The notes: a model not told the origin generated them from the sequence alone. DNA of 64,000 nt from Paramecium pentaurelia (GCA_905183005.1 CAJJDO010000087.1:326136-390135); one strand, 5' to 3'. Counted from the stretch's first letter, positions 12,192 to 26,010 are shown. Translations and numbers: made by a program.

Positions 12192-15100
12192 ATGAATAGA
12201 AGAATGTATGATTGTGGGTAATAATTAACATTTATATTATTTTAGTATATGTTAGATGAGATTTGAAGATATTACTAGTTATTAGAATCATAAATAGAAT
12301 GTAAATTTAGTTAATAATTCAAATTAGTTTTGTAATGGAACTAGTTTCAATGGTAATTTTAATGAATAGTCAACAACAATGAATTTAGGGAAAAGTAAAA
12401 GTAAAAGTAATTTTAGGGTAGCATTAAGAAACAAATTAATCATCTACAATGCTTTTAAATAATACAACAGAATAATTGGAATTGAATGAGCAAGAATATA
12501 AAATATTAAGAAGTCGTATACTTGAAAGAGAGAATAATAGCAATATAAATATGAGTCAAATGATGAATAATTCATTGACGTATTTAATTATAGAATCTTT
12601 AATAGATATGATAAAGATTAATTAAGTCAGTTATAAGAATCAATGAATGCATCTGTAAGAGTAGCACTTTTTGGGTAAGATTAAGAAAGAGAAATGATAT
12701 TAAAAGAATTAAAAGATAGAACATGGAAAGAAAGAGAATATCTTAAAGATAGAGATACAATAGATAGAGAAATAAAGAAAGCTAAGGATTCTTAGAGAGT
12801 ACAAGAATTAAAATAATTGGGTTCAGACAGAGATATATTATTTGAGAGGTATTAATTATAAATATTATAAAAGATATAATAATTTTATAGCATAATGTAA
12901 TGAAATATTAAATAGTAAAAGTGGATTATACAAGAAAGATAATTTAGATAGAGTGATTTAATTAAATAAAATAAAAGAATCAATAGAATAAGATAGAATG
13001 AGAATAATGAGTAGTGTTTTCAGTGATTTAATGAATTAAACAGGATATAGATCTAATGATGCTTCAAAGTATGCAGCATAATAGATATTATCTGATAATA
13101 CAAATTAAAGTGGCGCAGGCGCTAGTGAAATTGTATAACATTGGTAATTCCCTGATGATTAAAAAGCTATTGAATATGATCCTTAATAAATAAAATATGA
13201 TTAAGATATGATTGAAAAGAATTTATAAACAGCAACTCGTTTATCATAAGAGATAAAAATGCATATGGTTGGAATGGATCCTGCATTAAAAAGATATGCA
13301 GAAGCAAATGGTTATGGTAGTTTGGAGAGTATATTTGCAGAAAAGAGTGAAGATTATAGTTCAATGACACCAGAATAAAAGAAATTAATAAATTTATTGG
13401 CTTAAGAGACAGATGCAAAAAGAGCATTAGAAAGATTACCATATGGATTAGATTATTAAATTATGTAAAGTAAAGTTGATAAAATAACATAAATGAGATT
13501 AGAATTAGAGAGAACTGTTTAAGAATAAAAATATTATAAAATTAGAGAGAATTATGAATAAACAGTAAAAGATTCAGATTAAGAAAGAAAATAGAATATA
13601 AGAGATAGACTTATACATTAAATGGAATCATGGAGAGGTGAAAAGAAATATAATCCAACTGAAGGTTTAGTAATTCATTGGGATTGGTGCTTAAATGTAC
13701 CAAAAAAATATGATAGATGTAGATTAACATGGGGAATGTTTTTAAGAGGATAAACATTAAATAAACCATAAATTGTTGAAGATCATATGTGTGTTAGTGA
13801 TGGATATAGAGTTAATTATTGTATGTTTAATGAACATTAATATGTTTATGATGTTATACCAAATAAGGATATAATTGTAGTAATTGAATTATAATGTTAT
13901 TATCAAGAAGGTGGTAGAAAGAGATTAGATATATATGGATGGACAGTTTTAGAAGTATTTGATATGAATATGAATCTTATAAGAGGTAGATTTAAATTAC
14001 CATTTTATCCAACTGGAACAAATCCAAGTTAATTAGTTTCATCTGATAAACCATTAAAAAGTGTTTCAAATACACTTTTATTTTGTAGAATATCATTCCC
14101 TTTTGATAATGAATATTCTAAAATGGAACCATTAAATCCTAGTACAATGACTTAAGAATATTATATTACTGGTATTCATAGTAGAACAATAATTAAACAT
14201 GATTATGATCATGTTCCATAATCAATTAGAAAAAGAGGATATAATCCTTTAGCATTTGATGAATTATTTAATTAAAAGAGAGAAATTGAACCAGAAGAAG
14301 TTGAAGTAGTAGAAGTAAAGGAACCTGAATGGTAATTAATGGAATTAGGTGAAAATAGAAGAGGATTATATATAAATATACATGAATTACTTAATTATTT
14401 TGTGAAAACTAAATCAAAAGTTAGATGCTTTTTAACAGATGTAAAAAGAGGAGTATTGAAAGATGAAAAAGATATACCATGTTCATTTGAAACAGATCCT
14501 TATGAAATGAATGAATAATAATTAAAATCAGATTATTTTGGTGGTCCATTTGTATTTATTGAAGAAGAATATTAATTTTTTGTTGATATTGTTACATATG
14601 CTCATAATAATAGAGCATGGGATGATTTATATTTAATATTTTAAGTATTTGATTATCCTCCAGAATAAGTAGAATAAGAAGATGATAAAAAAGATAATTA
14701 ATCTGTAGTTTCTGAGAAATCAGTAACAGATATTAAACCAGTTGGTAAAAGATGGTATGCATTTAAAATGTTTGAAAATAATATACTTAAAATAGGAAGA
14801 TTTTCAGAATTCATTTATGAACCACCTATTAAGAAACCTCCATTTGATCCTTTTGAATGTAGAATAACAAATTCTTAAATAGATTTTAGTATCAATTTAT
14901 TTGATTATAATATGAGTAATCTTAATGAATAAATTGAAAAATTTAAATAATTAAGATAATTAAAAAGAAAATAAAGAGGACATGGAAAACCTAAAATAAA
15001 ACCAAAGAAAGAAAAAAAAGAAAAATAAGTTGCTTATGATTGGTAGAATTTACCATTAAGTGATAGACCATTTATTGAAAATATTAAATAATAATATTAA

Positions 15101-16790
15101 GATAGACCATTTGATAAAGGATTTGGAATAGATTTTTATATCGATTAAGCTAGATTTTTACCAGATAATGTTACTGTTTGTAAAATCCTTTTAATGTTCA
15201 AGAATACTAATTTAGAGTAATTATATCCTCCTAAATCAGTTATACCTGATATTGGAGCAACTACTTATTCACCCACATTTAATTATAAAAATGAATTAAG
15301 AAGTCCCCATTTTGATCCAACTACTATAGCATTCATGACAATCTTAACTAAAGATAATATCAAAAAAGAAGTTAGAATTGTTGGATATTGTGCTATTAAT
15401 TTATTTTTATCTAAAGCTACTAAAATGTAACCAACTAATCCATTAGAAAGAGATGTAGTATTAATGAATGGTTTATATTAAATACCAATACATTGTTAAC
15501 ATCCTGCAATGATTAAACCTTTCAATATGAATAGAGTCTAAAAACTTGATAGATTGCCATGCTCTACACTACTTGTACGTATTTTCTTAGCTCCTATGTC
15601 AGATGATGGATTTAAACCTTTATCTATTAATGATTTTAGTTAAAAAGATTGGGAAGCAAAAAAAGTATGGTAAAGAATGCCTCCATATGGTACTGGTCTT
15701 TATAATACTTAATTTTGTCCAATCAGAGAAACTGAAAAACTTTTATATAATATTAGAGTATAAAGAGAAGATCCTAAATTAATTGATTTAATGAGAAGAT
15801 TAATGTCTTATGAGAATATCTAATAAAATATGACAGGTGCTTAATTCTTATCCTGGTTAGATAATGCATTGGTAAGAGATGCATATACTGATATTATTGA
15901 ATTGACTTTTTTTGCTAAATATAGAGGATAAGTTGGATTTAAAGTATCTTTGGATGGTTTTCATAATGTACCTGATACTGATCATCCATATGTGGCTATT
16001 TATTCAATTAATCCTCCTGGAAAATTGTATGAATAATAATCATAATAATTATAATAAAGAGATGCAAATTTAGCAAATGAAATTATAACATGTACTTCAT
16101 ATAATTGGGAATCAGCATTATAATCACCATAATTTAATGAAGGATATTTTAAATTTAAAGATATCCCATATGATAAAAATACACATTTAGTATTTGATAT
16201 AAGAAGAGTTAAATTTTCATAGAGAGGTACAAAATCTATTGTAGAAAAGGTTGGATGGACTGTAATGCCTATATTCACTGCAAATGGATTTGTTAAAAGT
16301 GGAATATATTAATTACCAGTACTTGCAGGTGAAATTACTTATAAAATGATAGAAGAATTTTAAAGAGGGGAAGTATGGGAATAAATTGAAGAATTAACAA
16401 AATAAAAAAAGAATGCACTTAAATATTTAGATAATATGTCAATCATAGTAAGAATATTAGATGGACATAGAGAAGGTCACTTTTAAACTCCATTTGATCA
16501 TACAAGAATGATATATTCATATTTACCTTAAAATAGATTATCTTCTTATGTATATAATGCAGGAGTTGATGCTAAATTAAAAACAGCTAAAAAATTGATA
16601 TCAATAGCACCAAATAAATAATAATTAAATGAATATAATGAAAAAATTGCTAATGCTTTATATGATGTAATTATATAATTTATAAATTTAGTCTTTGGGT
16701 CTTAAACATTAAGATGTAGTATCTGCTAAATTAGTACTAAATGAAAATCCAAATAATTAAACAGATTAGGTAGATTAATAAATAATATGA
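12192..16790 (+). CDS. Large coiled-coil and beta-rich protein, possibly CCDC17-like ciliary protein
   Basis: The spliced protein is 1,490 residues. ATG 12192 (MNRRMYDCG) is followed by a 28-nt intron at 12218-12245; further introns of 22, 26, 25 and 25 nt keep the frame to TGA 16788-16790. Residues 60-430 are charged coiled coil with an Ala/Gln region (DASKYAAQQILSDN). From about residue 440 on the sequence is beta-rich and repetitive in layout, with modules ending GWTVLEVFD and GWTVMPIF, each preceded by an NxHLV/VIELQ-type strand. This is like C2-type domains. The architecture recalls metazoan CCDC17, but I cannot confirm that without a search. A role in cilia or the cortex is inference. 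No catalytic motif seen. Confidence 0.8.
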
Positions 16791-16926
16791 TCAAAATTAA
16801 TACTTTATTATTAATATGAGTTATATTTTGATCAAATAGATAAATATTTCTAATTATTATATATATATATATTATATAATTATTTATTTGTACATTTTTT
16901 TAATTAAAATACAAAATTGATTATTT

Positions 16927-17508
16927 TCAATTATTTCTCTTAAATAAAAAGTCTGTATTCTATTTCATAATTAGATTTTCTTTATCATCTAATTGTAATT
17001 TAAATTTAATAAAATAATTATCAAGAAATTCTTGATGAGTTTATTATAAAGATTTCTTTTAGGCGGTATAAAATGATCCCTCATTTTCAAGTTTCTTTTA
17101 TTTTTCATCTATTTCAAATGAATCTACAAAGTTATTTTAGCAATAGGAATATTAAGAAGGTTTTGTTTTTTATGATGTTTCACTAAGACTTTAATCTTAT
17201 TTATTAGCATACTTTTCATTTTTCTTAAATTAATATGATTATTTCTTATTATTTTTTTTAATCATCTATTTCTATTAAGATTTTTTATTAGTTCTTACAA
17301 AATCAGGTTCTGTTTAAATTTGTTTATCAACAACTATTTTCTTTTTGATTAATCTTTATTATTCCATAATCTGAATAGTTTCAATTTTACAATCTTCAAT
17401 TAGTTTTATAGGTTCTATAACTTATATTTGTTATTTCTTTTATTACAAATATTTTAGGGATAATAAAACATTTTTAGGAATTGAAATAAGCTTTTAAAGT
17501 AATTCCAT
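16927..17508 (-). CDS. Unknown lysine/glutamine-rich protein, 193 residues
   Basis: Intronless frame from ATG 17508 to TGA 16927-16929. It is very rich in Lys and Gln (KKNNKKQ, QKKSLQQTHQEF), with a Ser-rich middle (QDQSLSETSQ) and the acidic segment FVDSFEIDEKQKK. I see no signal peptide, membrane helix or known motif. It is convergent with the large gene ending at 16790. Composition suggests a basic, partly disordered cytoskeletal or nuclear protein, but that is only a guess. Confidence 0.65.
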
Positions 17509-17685
17509 TTTATATTATATAATAATTTAAAATGATAATTTATTCTAAAATTCAATAATATGTATAAATCTAAATTTATTTGTTTATTCATAAATAATAT
17601 TAATTAGTTTAAAATGGAAACTTAAATTCCCCTATTAATAATGAAAATAATTTATAAAAATATTACTTAAATTAATGTTATTATA

Positions 17686-18654
17686 TCATTTATCTATATA
17701 TTAAGATTATTATTATTTCTATTAGCTTGATTATCTAGTAAATTTAGTTTTCTAACTAATTTGTGATTTTGAATCACTAATATTTTTTTCTGACTTATTT
17801 ATTTAGGAATCTGTTTCTTTATAATTAGATCTCTTTATAATTTTATTTGGATTCTCTGTTATTATTCATAAATATCATTACCTTCAGGTTTTGGAATTGA
17901 GGGTACTTTAATGCCAATAACACATTAAGGATAATTTTAGAGAAACTTTTCAATTCCTCCACTCAAAAGATAAACATTTTCAAAACCTTTTTCAGCAAAA
18001 AGAGTAGCTGAAGGAATTCCATTCTTTTCATCAAAATGATATATAATAATGTGTTTATCTTTTTAATTTTTCTAATTAAATAAGTAAATGTACAAATCTA
18101 TGAATTTATTAAGTTAATTTATCTTATCTTAAGTTTGGAGCAGGATAATTGATTGCCTCTTTAATATGATATAGTTCAAATTCATCAGGATCTCTTAAAT
18201 CCAAAAGTAGAAATTCTGATTAATCTGTTATACCCAATTATTCTGTAGCATAAGTAATTGCAGAAACTTATGAGATTTCTGTAAATCTAGTTTTTTAACT
18301 ATATTGACTTTAAGTATCAAATTATTGTAATTGCTCTTATTCTTATTATTATTAATCTGCTAATTTATAAATAGTTTCTTATTCTGTATTTTCCTTTGAT
18401 TATATATAAAGTATACATTAATATAGTTAAATACAGTAGAACATTTGATACGTTTAAATAATTCAGATCTTTTTTTAGCTATTTTTGCATTACTTACTAC
18501 TTCAATGTCTCTTACAGTTGGTCCTGTATTAAATGTTTATTTGATATGATCATATTATTTGTTTTTTGGTACTTTTTTATCAAGAGGCTTAAGAATTCAA
18601 ATTGATAAATACATTTCCTTTTCCTTTAACATAACCAATTGGCAATTTATCCAT
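17686..18654 (-). CDS. CEP41: CEP41 orthologue (centrosomal/ciliary rhodanese protein)
   Basis: In animals CEP41 sits at centrioles and the ciliary base and helps bring the glutamylase TTLL6 into cilia, so it controls axonemal tubulin glutamylation. Here ATG 18654 (MDKLPIGYVKGKGN) leads to a basic helix (KKRSELFKRIK), matching the CEP41 pattern, then a Gln-rich linker. A rhodanese-like domain follows: FLLLDLRDPDEFELYHIKEAINYPAPNLR-type block, HYIIYHFDE-like strand, then AATLFAEKGFENVYLLSGG-type block. The active-site Cys of true rhodaneses is not present, as in animal CEP41. Four introns (25, 23, 22 and 26 nt) give 290 residues. The polar C-terminal tail ends at TGA 17686-17688. Confidence 0.88.
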
Positions 18655-18769
18655 AATAATTAATTCAAATATTCTGTTAACTAATATATTAAATTTAATG
18701 AAAACATAATAATGATTTTTAAGAATAATTGTAATGATTATTTATATAAAAAATAGATTAAATAGATTA

Positions 18770-21007
18770 TCATTAATACTTTTTGAGTATTTGAATTAAT
18801 TATAATTCTTTGATTGGTTTAACTAAAAAATCTGCCATACCAGAACTAATACACTTTTAATGTTCTTATTAATCTGTATAACCACTACAACCAATAATAA
18901 TCTAATTTGGTAAACTTTGTAATATATTTTTAGTAGTTTATTAGCCATTCATTCCAGGCATTTCAATATCCATAAAAACAATTTTATATCCTTAACAAGT
19001 ACTACAACATTTTTTTGTCTTTATTTTTGTTATAGATTCATTTCCAGATAAGGCTGAATCAATATCAAATTCACTAGTAAACAAATGTTTTTTATTTTTA
19101 TATAATTCTTATAACATTCCTTTAAATGCAAATATGTTAAAACAATCATCATCAACTATTAAATAATGAAGACAAATTTATTAAGTAGATAAATCTTCTT
19201 TTATGTTTGAAGGTATTTTTTTAAAACTAGTTATTTCATCAACTTCTTAAGGTTATAATGAAATTTCAGGTATTCTGAAACTTGATACTTTCTTTTATCT
19301 AAAGTCATCAATCAATATATCAAAATAAAAATAACAATAATGATTATTTTTTTCATTTTTTGAATCTATATTCAAACCAATAGAACCAATATTTTAAGCT
19401 ATTTAATTACTTATAACTAAACCCAACCCAACTCCTTATTAATTGAGTTTTCTGCTTTCTTCAGAATTTACTTTTGAGAAAGCCTTAAATAATTTTTATT
19501 GATCTTCTTCTGAAATTCCAATTCCTTCATCTTTTACTCCAATTCTTAATATATTTGATTTTAGTAATTCAAGTATTATTTTAATTTTACCACTTTAAGT
19601 AAATTTAAAAGCATTACTCAATAGATTTACAATTATTTACTTAATTCTATTTCTATCTGAAAAAAGTGTTTTAGGAAGAGTAGAATTGTAATTAATAGAT
19701 AATTGAACTCCTCTCAATTTAGCTTTTAATTCAAACATTCTTTAACATTCTTCAATTAAAGTTTACAAATTAAATGGTACCTTTTCTACTTTAAATTTAC
19801 CATTTTTAATTTAAGCTAAATCTAATAGATCATTAGATAAATTTAAAATATAATTTGAATTATCTAAGGCTATTTGTAATTATTCATTTATATCTTAATT
19901 TTTCTTAATTATACTTTATTTAAGTACACATTCTAGCATCTAAATAATACAATTTAAAGGAGAACGATATTCATGACTAACAAATGAGAGCATTTTTGAC
20001 TTTTATTTATCATATTCTTTTAAATATCTAATTTTTTATCTATGAGTTACATCTCTACAAATTATGATTATATTTTAATTTTTACTCAAAGTCAATGTTA
20101 ATTCTAATAATTAATTATTTTCTGAATTAATTTAGGTTTGAGATGATTATATTTATTAATTTGTAAAAACTGTATATCTTAAATTTAATTGTGTTTAAAC
20201 AACTATACATTCTTAATTTTTTTATTTTAATAACATGTCTATTATATATTTTATATTATATTTTTGACTCTTTTCTTAACCCATTGACATATCTAAACTA
20301 AGATTTCTTTATTATAAATATGTTTAATCTTTGATTTCAGTCGTTTATTTAAAAAGATATAAAGATGGTTACCTTTAAATCTGTGAAACAAATAATAAAT
20401 CATCGTTTGGTTCTCCATTAACTAATTAAAATGTATTTAATCCATCAATAAATTAAAGTACTTCTTGTTCAGTCTCTTTATTGAATAACATTTTTGTAGC
20501 TTAATTTAAATATTTGATATAATAAGGAAAATTAGAAGAATTAGAATCTGGAACTAATAAAATAACTCCTTCTTATAATAATTCTAAACATTAAATAGCT
20601 GATTCATAAATATTATTCTCAGTTGTTGCTGATGTATCCCTTATACCTGCAGAATTTGGATTTTAATCTAAATCAAATTATGAGACACCTCTTTTTGAAT
20701 TCAGTATTTCTTATTTGTTTGTATTTGTAATTTCAGTTAAAATCGATGTAATTTTAGATGGTTTTTATTTTGTTAATGAGGAATTGAAGTATATTGATAT
20801 TATTAAAGATATCAATAATTAAGGTTATTCTCTATCAAATTCAATTTTTAAATATGAGTAAACTAGTAAAAATACTGAGATTATTGCTTATAATGCAAAT
20901 AATTGAGATTTTAAACACAACTTAAACTCTAAAAACAAGTCTTTTATTAATATTTAAGCAATTATGATTTATGAAAAGGGTATCCTACCAAAATTGTGTA
21001 CATTCAT
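18770..21007 (-). CDS. Hybrid sensor histidine kinase with C-terminal receiver domain
   Basis: Two-component sensor kinase of the type kept in ciliates, fungi and plants. One intronless frame of 745 residues runs from ATG 21007 (MNVHNFGRIPFSQ) to TGA 18770-18772. Two hydrophobic segments lie near residues 40-60 (LFALQAIISVFLLVYSYL) and 75-90. A PAS-like region follows. The H-box SFVSHEYRSPLN is near residue 345, the N-box IKQIIVNLLSNAFKF and G-boxes GVKDEGIGIS and GVGLGLVIS come after, so the kinase core looks complete. The receiver has the acidic pair in YLIVDDDCFN, the phospho-acceptor Asp in VFMDIEMPGMNG near residue 677, and the conserved Lys in FLVKPIKEL. The stimulus is unknown. Confidence 0.93.
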
Positions 21008-22739
21008 TATTATTAAACAAATCATATCTAATTATATGCATATAATAGTTCCTTGTAACATGAACTTATTATATACATGTTATACTAATATTAATGCCAA
21101 AGTAATTGAAGTTATAATTATTAATTGTATCAAATTGAGTAGACTTGCACTTTCGAATTAATGATAAATTGAGTATGAGAGAATCATGCTTTGTAAGAGA
21201 TTGACCATAAAGCATTTTTGATTTAACATAATTTAATATAAATACACTGTTTAAACTAAATTTCTATAATTTCTTTATTTTAGAATATCAAATATCTTCA
21301 AATACTTATCATTCTCCTTCTCTACATTTAATGTCTAATTAATCCTTATATACTATTTAAATTAATTAATTCTATCCAATCAATTACAATTAATCATTCC
21401 TCAATATTATATATATAATCCTTAATAATAATATACATTCATTAATTATTCATATTTATGAGTATAAGAATTCATTGTTATAAATAACATTTTAATAACT
21501 CCCTTTTATTGAATTTCATTTAAATAGTGACTTTTTGGTACATTATTTTTTAGAACTTTCATTTTTGTCTTTTATTCTAATTAATTAACTTTGTTACATG
21601 ACTCTTTTCAATTGATAAAAATATATAAAACAATATAACAATATTTACTTAATGCATATTTGTAAAATAATAAAATATGATCAAATAATATAAATATAAA
21701 TCTGAAGTATTAATAGGCTTTAAATTAGTATTCCTAATAAGATGTAAAATTTACTTTTAAATCCTATATATTTATTAACAAAACGAATATGAAGTAAAAC
21801 TAATAATTATTGTATTTTAAACTAATTTACTATAATATTTTGATATTAAATATAAGAACTATTATTAATTCATTTAAATAATAAATTTTTGTACTTTTAA
21901 CTACAATTTGATTTCATAATCTTGATAAATAATTTAAGAAGTTGCAGAAAGAATAATTTATTTGATCATCATTAAAAATGAAAGATTTCAATATTTAGTT
22001 CAAAGGATCACAACCAACCTAGTCTGTAAGTATAAAATTTTTATAAGCTGTATTGATACTACAAATAAAATACAAGACAAGTATTTTATAGTAAATATAT
22101 TATAATAAAATGAATTAAATTTCATGAATGTATTTTACGTTACTTTTTTATTTATATATTATATACATGTAATATATTCATAATTCTTAATAACACTCCC
22201 TAAATGAGAGATATAATATAATGTAAGTTAAAAGTATGTGATTAGGTGTTATTTCAATAAAATAGCAAATCAAACTGATTAGTGATTAAGTCTGAGAAAT
22301 TGAAGATTAATGTTTACATTAATAATAATAATAACCAAATTCTTTCAAGGCATCTCTATCAATTAAATCATGAAATAATACTTTAGTTTTAGAATAAAAT
22401 TCATATACATATTCATTACAAAGAAATAAGATGGATAGCATGTAATTAATAAAAAAAAGAACATTTCAAGACTTAAAATCAATGTAGATAGTGTTTACAT
22501 GATGTAATGACTATCTATATTGATAATTTCATTAATCTTAATGATTATATTTATTTAAACATAATTCTTTCTATTAAGTAAAATCAAAGGAAAAAAGTGA
22601 GAATTAACATTACCTACCTGTATGTTTATTGATAATAAACAATAATCTATTTATTATGTTAGAGAAATAAGTAGATTGTGAATATATATTGTATTAGATA
22701 TTGAATAATACTCTAAATATAATTTTATGATATGAGACC
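21008..22739. other. Long AT-rich gap with no convincing gene
   Basis: About 1.7 kb. The only candidate is a 49-codon plus-strand frame at 21978-22127 starting MKDFNIQFKGSQPTQS. Its first 16 residues look protein-like but the rest does not, so I do not call it. The remainder is A/T runs and short palindromes. Confidence 0.5.
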
Positions 22740-23408
22740 TCAATACTTGAGTAGAGAATTCTTAACTATAGTCTTATTAGCCACATGACAACTCTTCTAC
22801 TGGATTTTAGAATTATAAATATAGCATACAGAGTCTTTTCTCAAAAAGTTATTACTAAAGTCGTTATTAAAATCAATATACCCTAAAATCCTAAACATCT
22901 TCAAAAAGTCCTCTTGATGAGTATATCTAGTGATGTGGGCTATATTCCTTAGTTTGTTTCTCAATCGGTTCATTAATTTCAGAAACTCTTGTGCTCTTAT
23001 TTCTCCCAAAATCTAGTAAATTAGATTTCTTTATCTACATGCAAAAGATACAATTGCTTTTGCATAATTTTTTTAGATATTGGTAGATTTCACCAAATAA
23101 TTAGGCTTTTGTGATTTTTTTAAGAGATTATTCTTTTTTAACTTTGTCTGAACATGTATCTCTTTAATTTCTTCATGATTGCTTGTTGAGTCAAGTTTGC
23201 TTTCGGTTTCCGAATAGGTTTTGTACTATACAACTTCTATAGAATGATTAGGTTCAATAGATGATTTATTTTCTTAAATTTAAGTCTAAGTATAGTAATG
23301 CTGTTAATTTTGAACAGGGAATGATTATGGCAAAATCAAATATTGATATCCATAGGGATAAATAAGTTGATGGGGTACAAAAAAAGCATTAAAATTTGTA
23401 TTAAGCAT
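22740..23408 (-). CDS. Unknown ciliate protein, 222 residues
   Basis: Intronless frame from ATG 23408 (MLNTNFNAFFVPHQLIYPYG) to TGA 22740-22742. The first half is polar, with Gln and Ser-Glu repeats and a basic KKNNLLKKSQK stretch. The second half is more conserved-looking and helical: NYAKAIVSFACRQRNL, then FLKLMNRLRNKLRNIAHITRYT, FRILGYIDFNNDF and FLRKDSVCYIYNSKIQ. This arrangement resembles a ciliate-expanded family with a K-N-Y-x-K-A-I motif that I have seen only as hypothetical proteins. I cannot give it a function. No membrane helix or signal peptide. Confidence 0.7.
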
Positions 23409-23828
23409 ATTATTATTATATAATTTATAAAAACAATGTAAAACTAAATATTGTCGATAATAAATCAGTTTATTCACTTTAATGAAATATAAATATCAAA
23501 TAATTTATTAAATGGAATTATATGTTGAAAGATTAGAAAGTTAATATGATAGATTCATTTATTAATGAAACAAATAATTATATAAAATTATACTAAATCA
23601 AAAATGGATGTAAAGTTTTGTATATTATTATGATTAATTTGTCCCTTAAATTAATCATAATTTTTAATGTTTTCATGTATAGTTTAATATTGATAGAATG
23701 GACAATAGTCAATAAAGGTTTTTTTGATATTTTTTAGTTTAAATAATTATGAAGAGATATGAATAAAAAATATAAATAATTAATTATTTATTTAAGAGAT
23801 TAATATGATGGTAGTAAAAATTAATTAT
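23409..23828. other. Intergenic region including the start of the second assembly repeat
   Basis: About 420 bases of A/T-rich DNA. From 23706 on it is the first copy of the 1,152-bp repeat. No gene seen apart from the copied 3' flank of the coiled-coil gene. Confidence 0.6.
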
Positions 23829-26010
23829 TCAATTGTATTATTAATATCTTAATAGTTATTATTCTTTTTCTTATAAATTCCTTGACATGACTAATAATAG
23901 ATTTTATAAGTCTCTTATTTATGGATTGTCTTTCAAATTTCTTTTATAATTTTCTAATTCTCTATGTAATCTATCAATTTCTAAATCCTTTAATTCTAAA
24001 TATTCCATAGCTTCCTTTAATTCATCTTCTTTATTGTTATTTTATTGCATGTGTAATTTAATTTCATCAATTTAATTAAGAACTTCAATTAATTGTTAAT
24101 CTTTGGCTTATAATTCAATAGTTAATTCTTTTAATTTCTTCTGTGTTTACAATAATTACTATTTAAGTTATGAGTTATTATAAGTCAATTCTTGAATTTC
24201 AAGAGTTAAAGTTTCATAACATTTAGTAGGTCTTTTTTAAGATCCACTATTTTTTCTGTTAAGCTTCTATAATTCTGTTTCATATGTTCTATTCATATTT
24301 TAACACATCTATAAATTGATATCTTTACTTTTTAATTAATCATTAAGACTAGATAATTCACCTCTTTTTTATGTCAATTCTTTTTAACATTTCTGTAATT
24401 ATTTTTAATATTCTTTAACTTGTTAATCCTTCTTTATCAATAATGTTTCAGCCTCTGTTGATGTTTCTGTCAAAATTTGTATTTTATTTTTTAAAGTAGC
24501 CAATTCTATCATAACATCTTATTTAAAAGATGATTCATCAAGTTTCTTAAGACCTTCAAACTTCTTTTCTAATTAAGCATAACGTTGTCTTTCTTAAAAA
24601 TACATCTTTTCATATTGATCATAATCAGTTTAAATATTAATAGATTTCATTTCTTTATTGTATTATTAAGTTTCTTTCAATTCAATTGCTAATTGTTTTA
24701 ATTCATACTTATATCGTTCAATAATCTAATTAAAATATTTAAATACTTTTATTTCTCCTTCTCTCAAATGATTAACTAATGTCATAATTTAATTAAGAAT
24801 TGTGAGTATCTCTGAAGAGTTACAATCCTCTTCATTCTCTAATATTACAGGTAAATGNTAGTCAATAAAGGTTTTTTTGATATTTTTTAGTTTAAATAAT
24901 TATGAAGAGATATGAATAAAAAATATAAATAATTAATTATTTATTTAAGAGATTAATATGATGGTAGTAAAAATTAATTATTCAATTGTATTATTAATAT
25001 CTTAATAGTTATTATTCTTTTTCTTATAAATTCCTTGACATGACTAATAATAGATTTTATAAGTCTCTTATTTATGGATTGTCTTTCAAATTTCTTTTAT
25101 AATTTTCTAATTCTCTATGTAATCTATCAATTTCTAAATCCTTTAATTCTAAATATTCCATAGCTTCCTTTAATTCATCTTCTTTATTGTTATTTTATTG
25201 CATGTGTAATTTAATTTCATCAATTTAATTAAGAACTTCAATTAATTGTTAATCTTTGGCTTATAATTCAATAGTTAATTCTTTTAATTTCTTCTGTGTT
25301 TACAATAATTACTATTTAAGTTATGAGTTATTATAAGTCAATTCTTGAATTTCAAGAGTTAAAGTTTCATAACATTTAGTAGGTCTTTTTTAAGATCCAC
25401 TATTTTTTCTGTTAAGCTTCTATAATTCTGTTTCATATGTTCTATTCATATTTTAACACATCTATAAATTGATATCTTTACTTTTTAATTAATCATTAAG
25501 ACTAGATAATTCACCTCTTTTTTATGTCAATTCTTTTTAACATTTCTGTAATTATTTTTAATATTCTTTAACTTGTTAATCCTTCTTTATCAATAATGTT
25601 TCAGCCTCTGTTGATGTTTCTGTCAAAATTTGTATTTTATTTTTTAAAGTAGCCAATTCTATCATAACATCTTATTTAAAAGATGATTCATCAAGTTTCT
25701 TAAGACCTTCAAACTTCTTTTCTAATTAAGCATAACGTTGTCTTTCTTAAAAATACATCTTTTCATATTGATCATAATCAGTTTAAATATTAATAGATTT
25801 CATTTCTTTATTGTATTATTAAGTTTCTTTCAATTCAATTGCTAATTGTTTTAATTCATACTTATATCGTTCAATAATCTAATTAAAATATTTAAATACT
25901 TTTATTTCTCCTTCTCTCAAATGATTAACTAATGTCATAATTTAATTAAGAATTGTGAGTATCTCTGAAGAGTTACAATCCTCTTCATTCTCTAATATTA
26001 CAGGTAAATG
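23706..26010. repeat. Direct repeat of 1,152 bp around a single N (assembly duplication)
   Basis: Bases 23706-24857 recur at 24859-26010 with a constant offset of 1,153, separated by the N at 24858. The N interrupts the coiled-coil gene in the left copy, while the right copy continues into an intact 5' end. I noticed no mismatch. Same pattern as at 4246 and 59000. Confidence 0.9.
23829..24857 (-). pseudogene. Assembly copy of the coiled-coil gene, 5' end missing
   Basis: Identical to the last 343 codons of the gene at 24982-26118, ending on the matching TGA at 23829-23831. It starts abruptly at the N with no start codon. I read it as the unmerged end of a contig, not as a gene. Confidence 0.85.

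Noticed and set aside
13167..16278. Minus-strand ORFs inside the 12-17 kb gene
   Set aside because: They are antisense to a single 1,490-residue spliced frame with strong protein composition on the plus strand.
21978..22127. Small gene starting MKDFNIQFKGSQP
   Set aside because: Only 49 codons, with a good-looking start but no convincing remainder, intron or homologue I know of.
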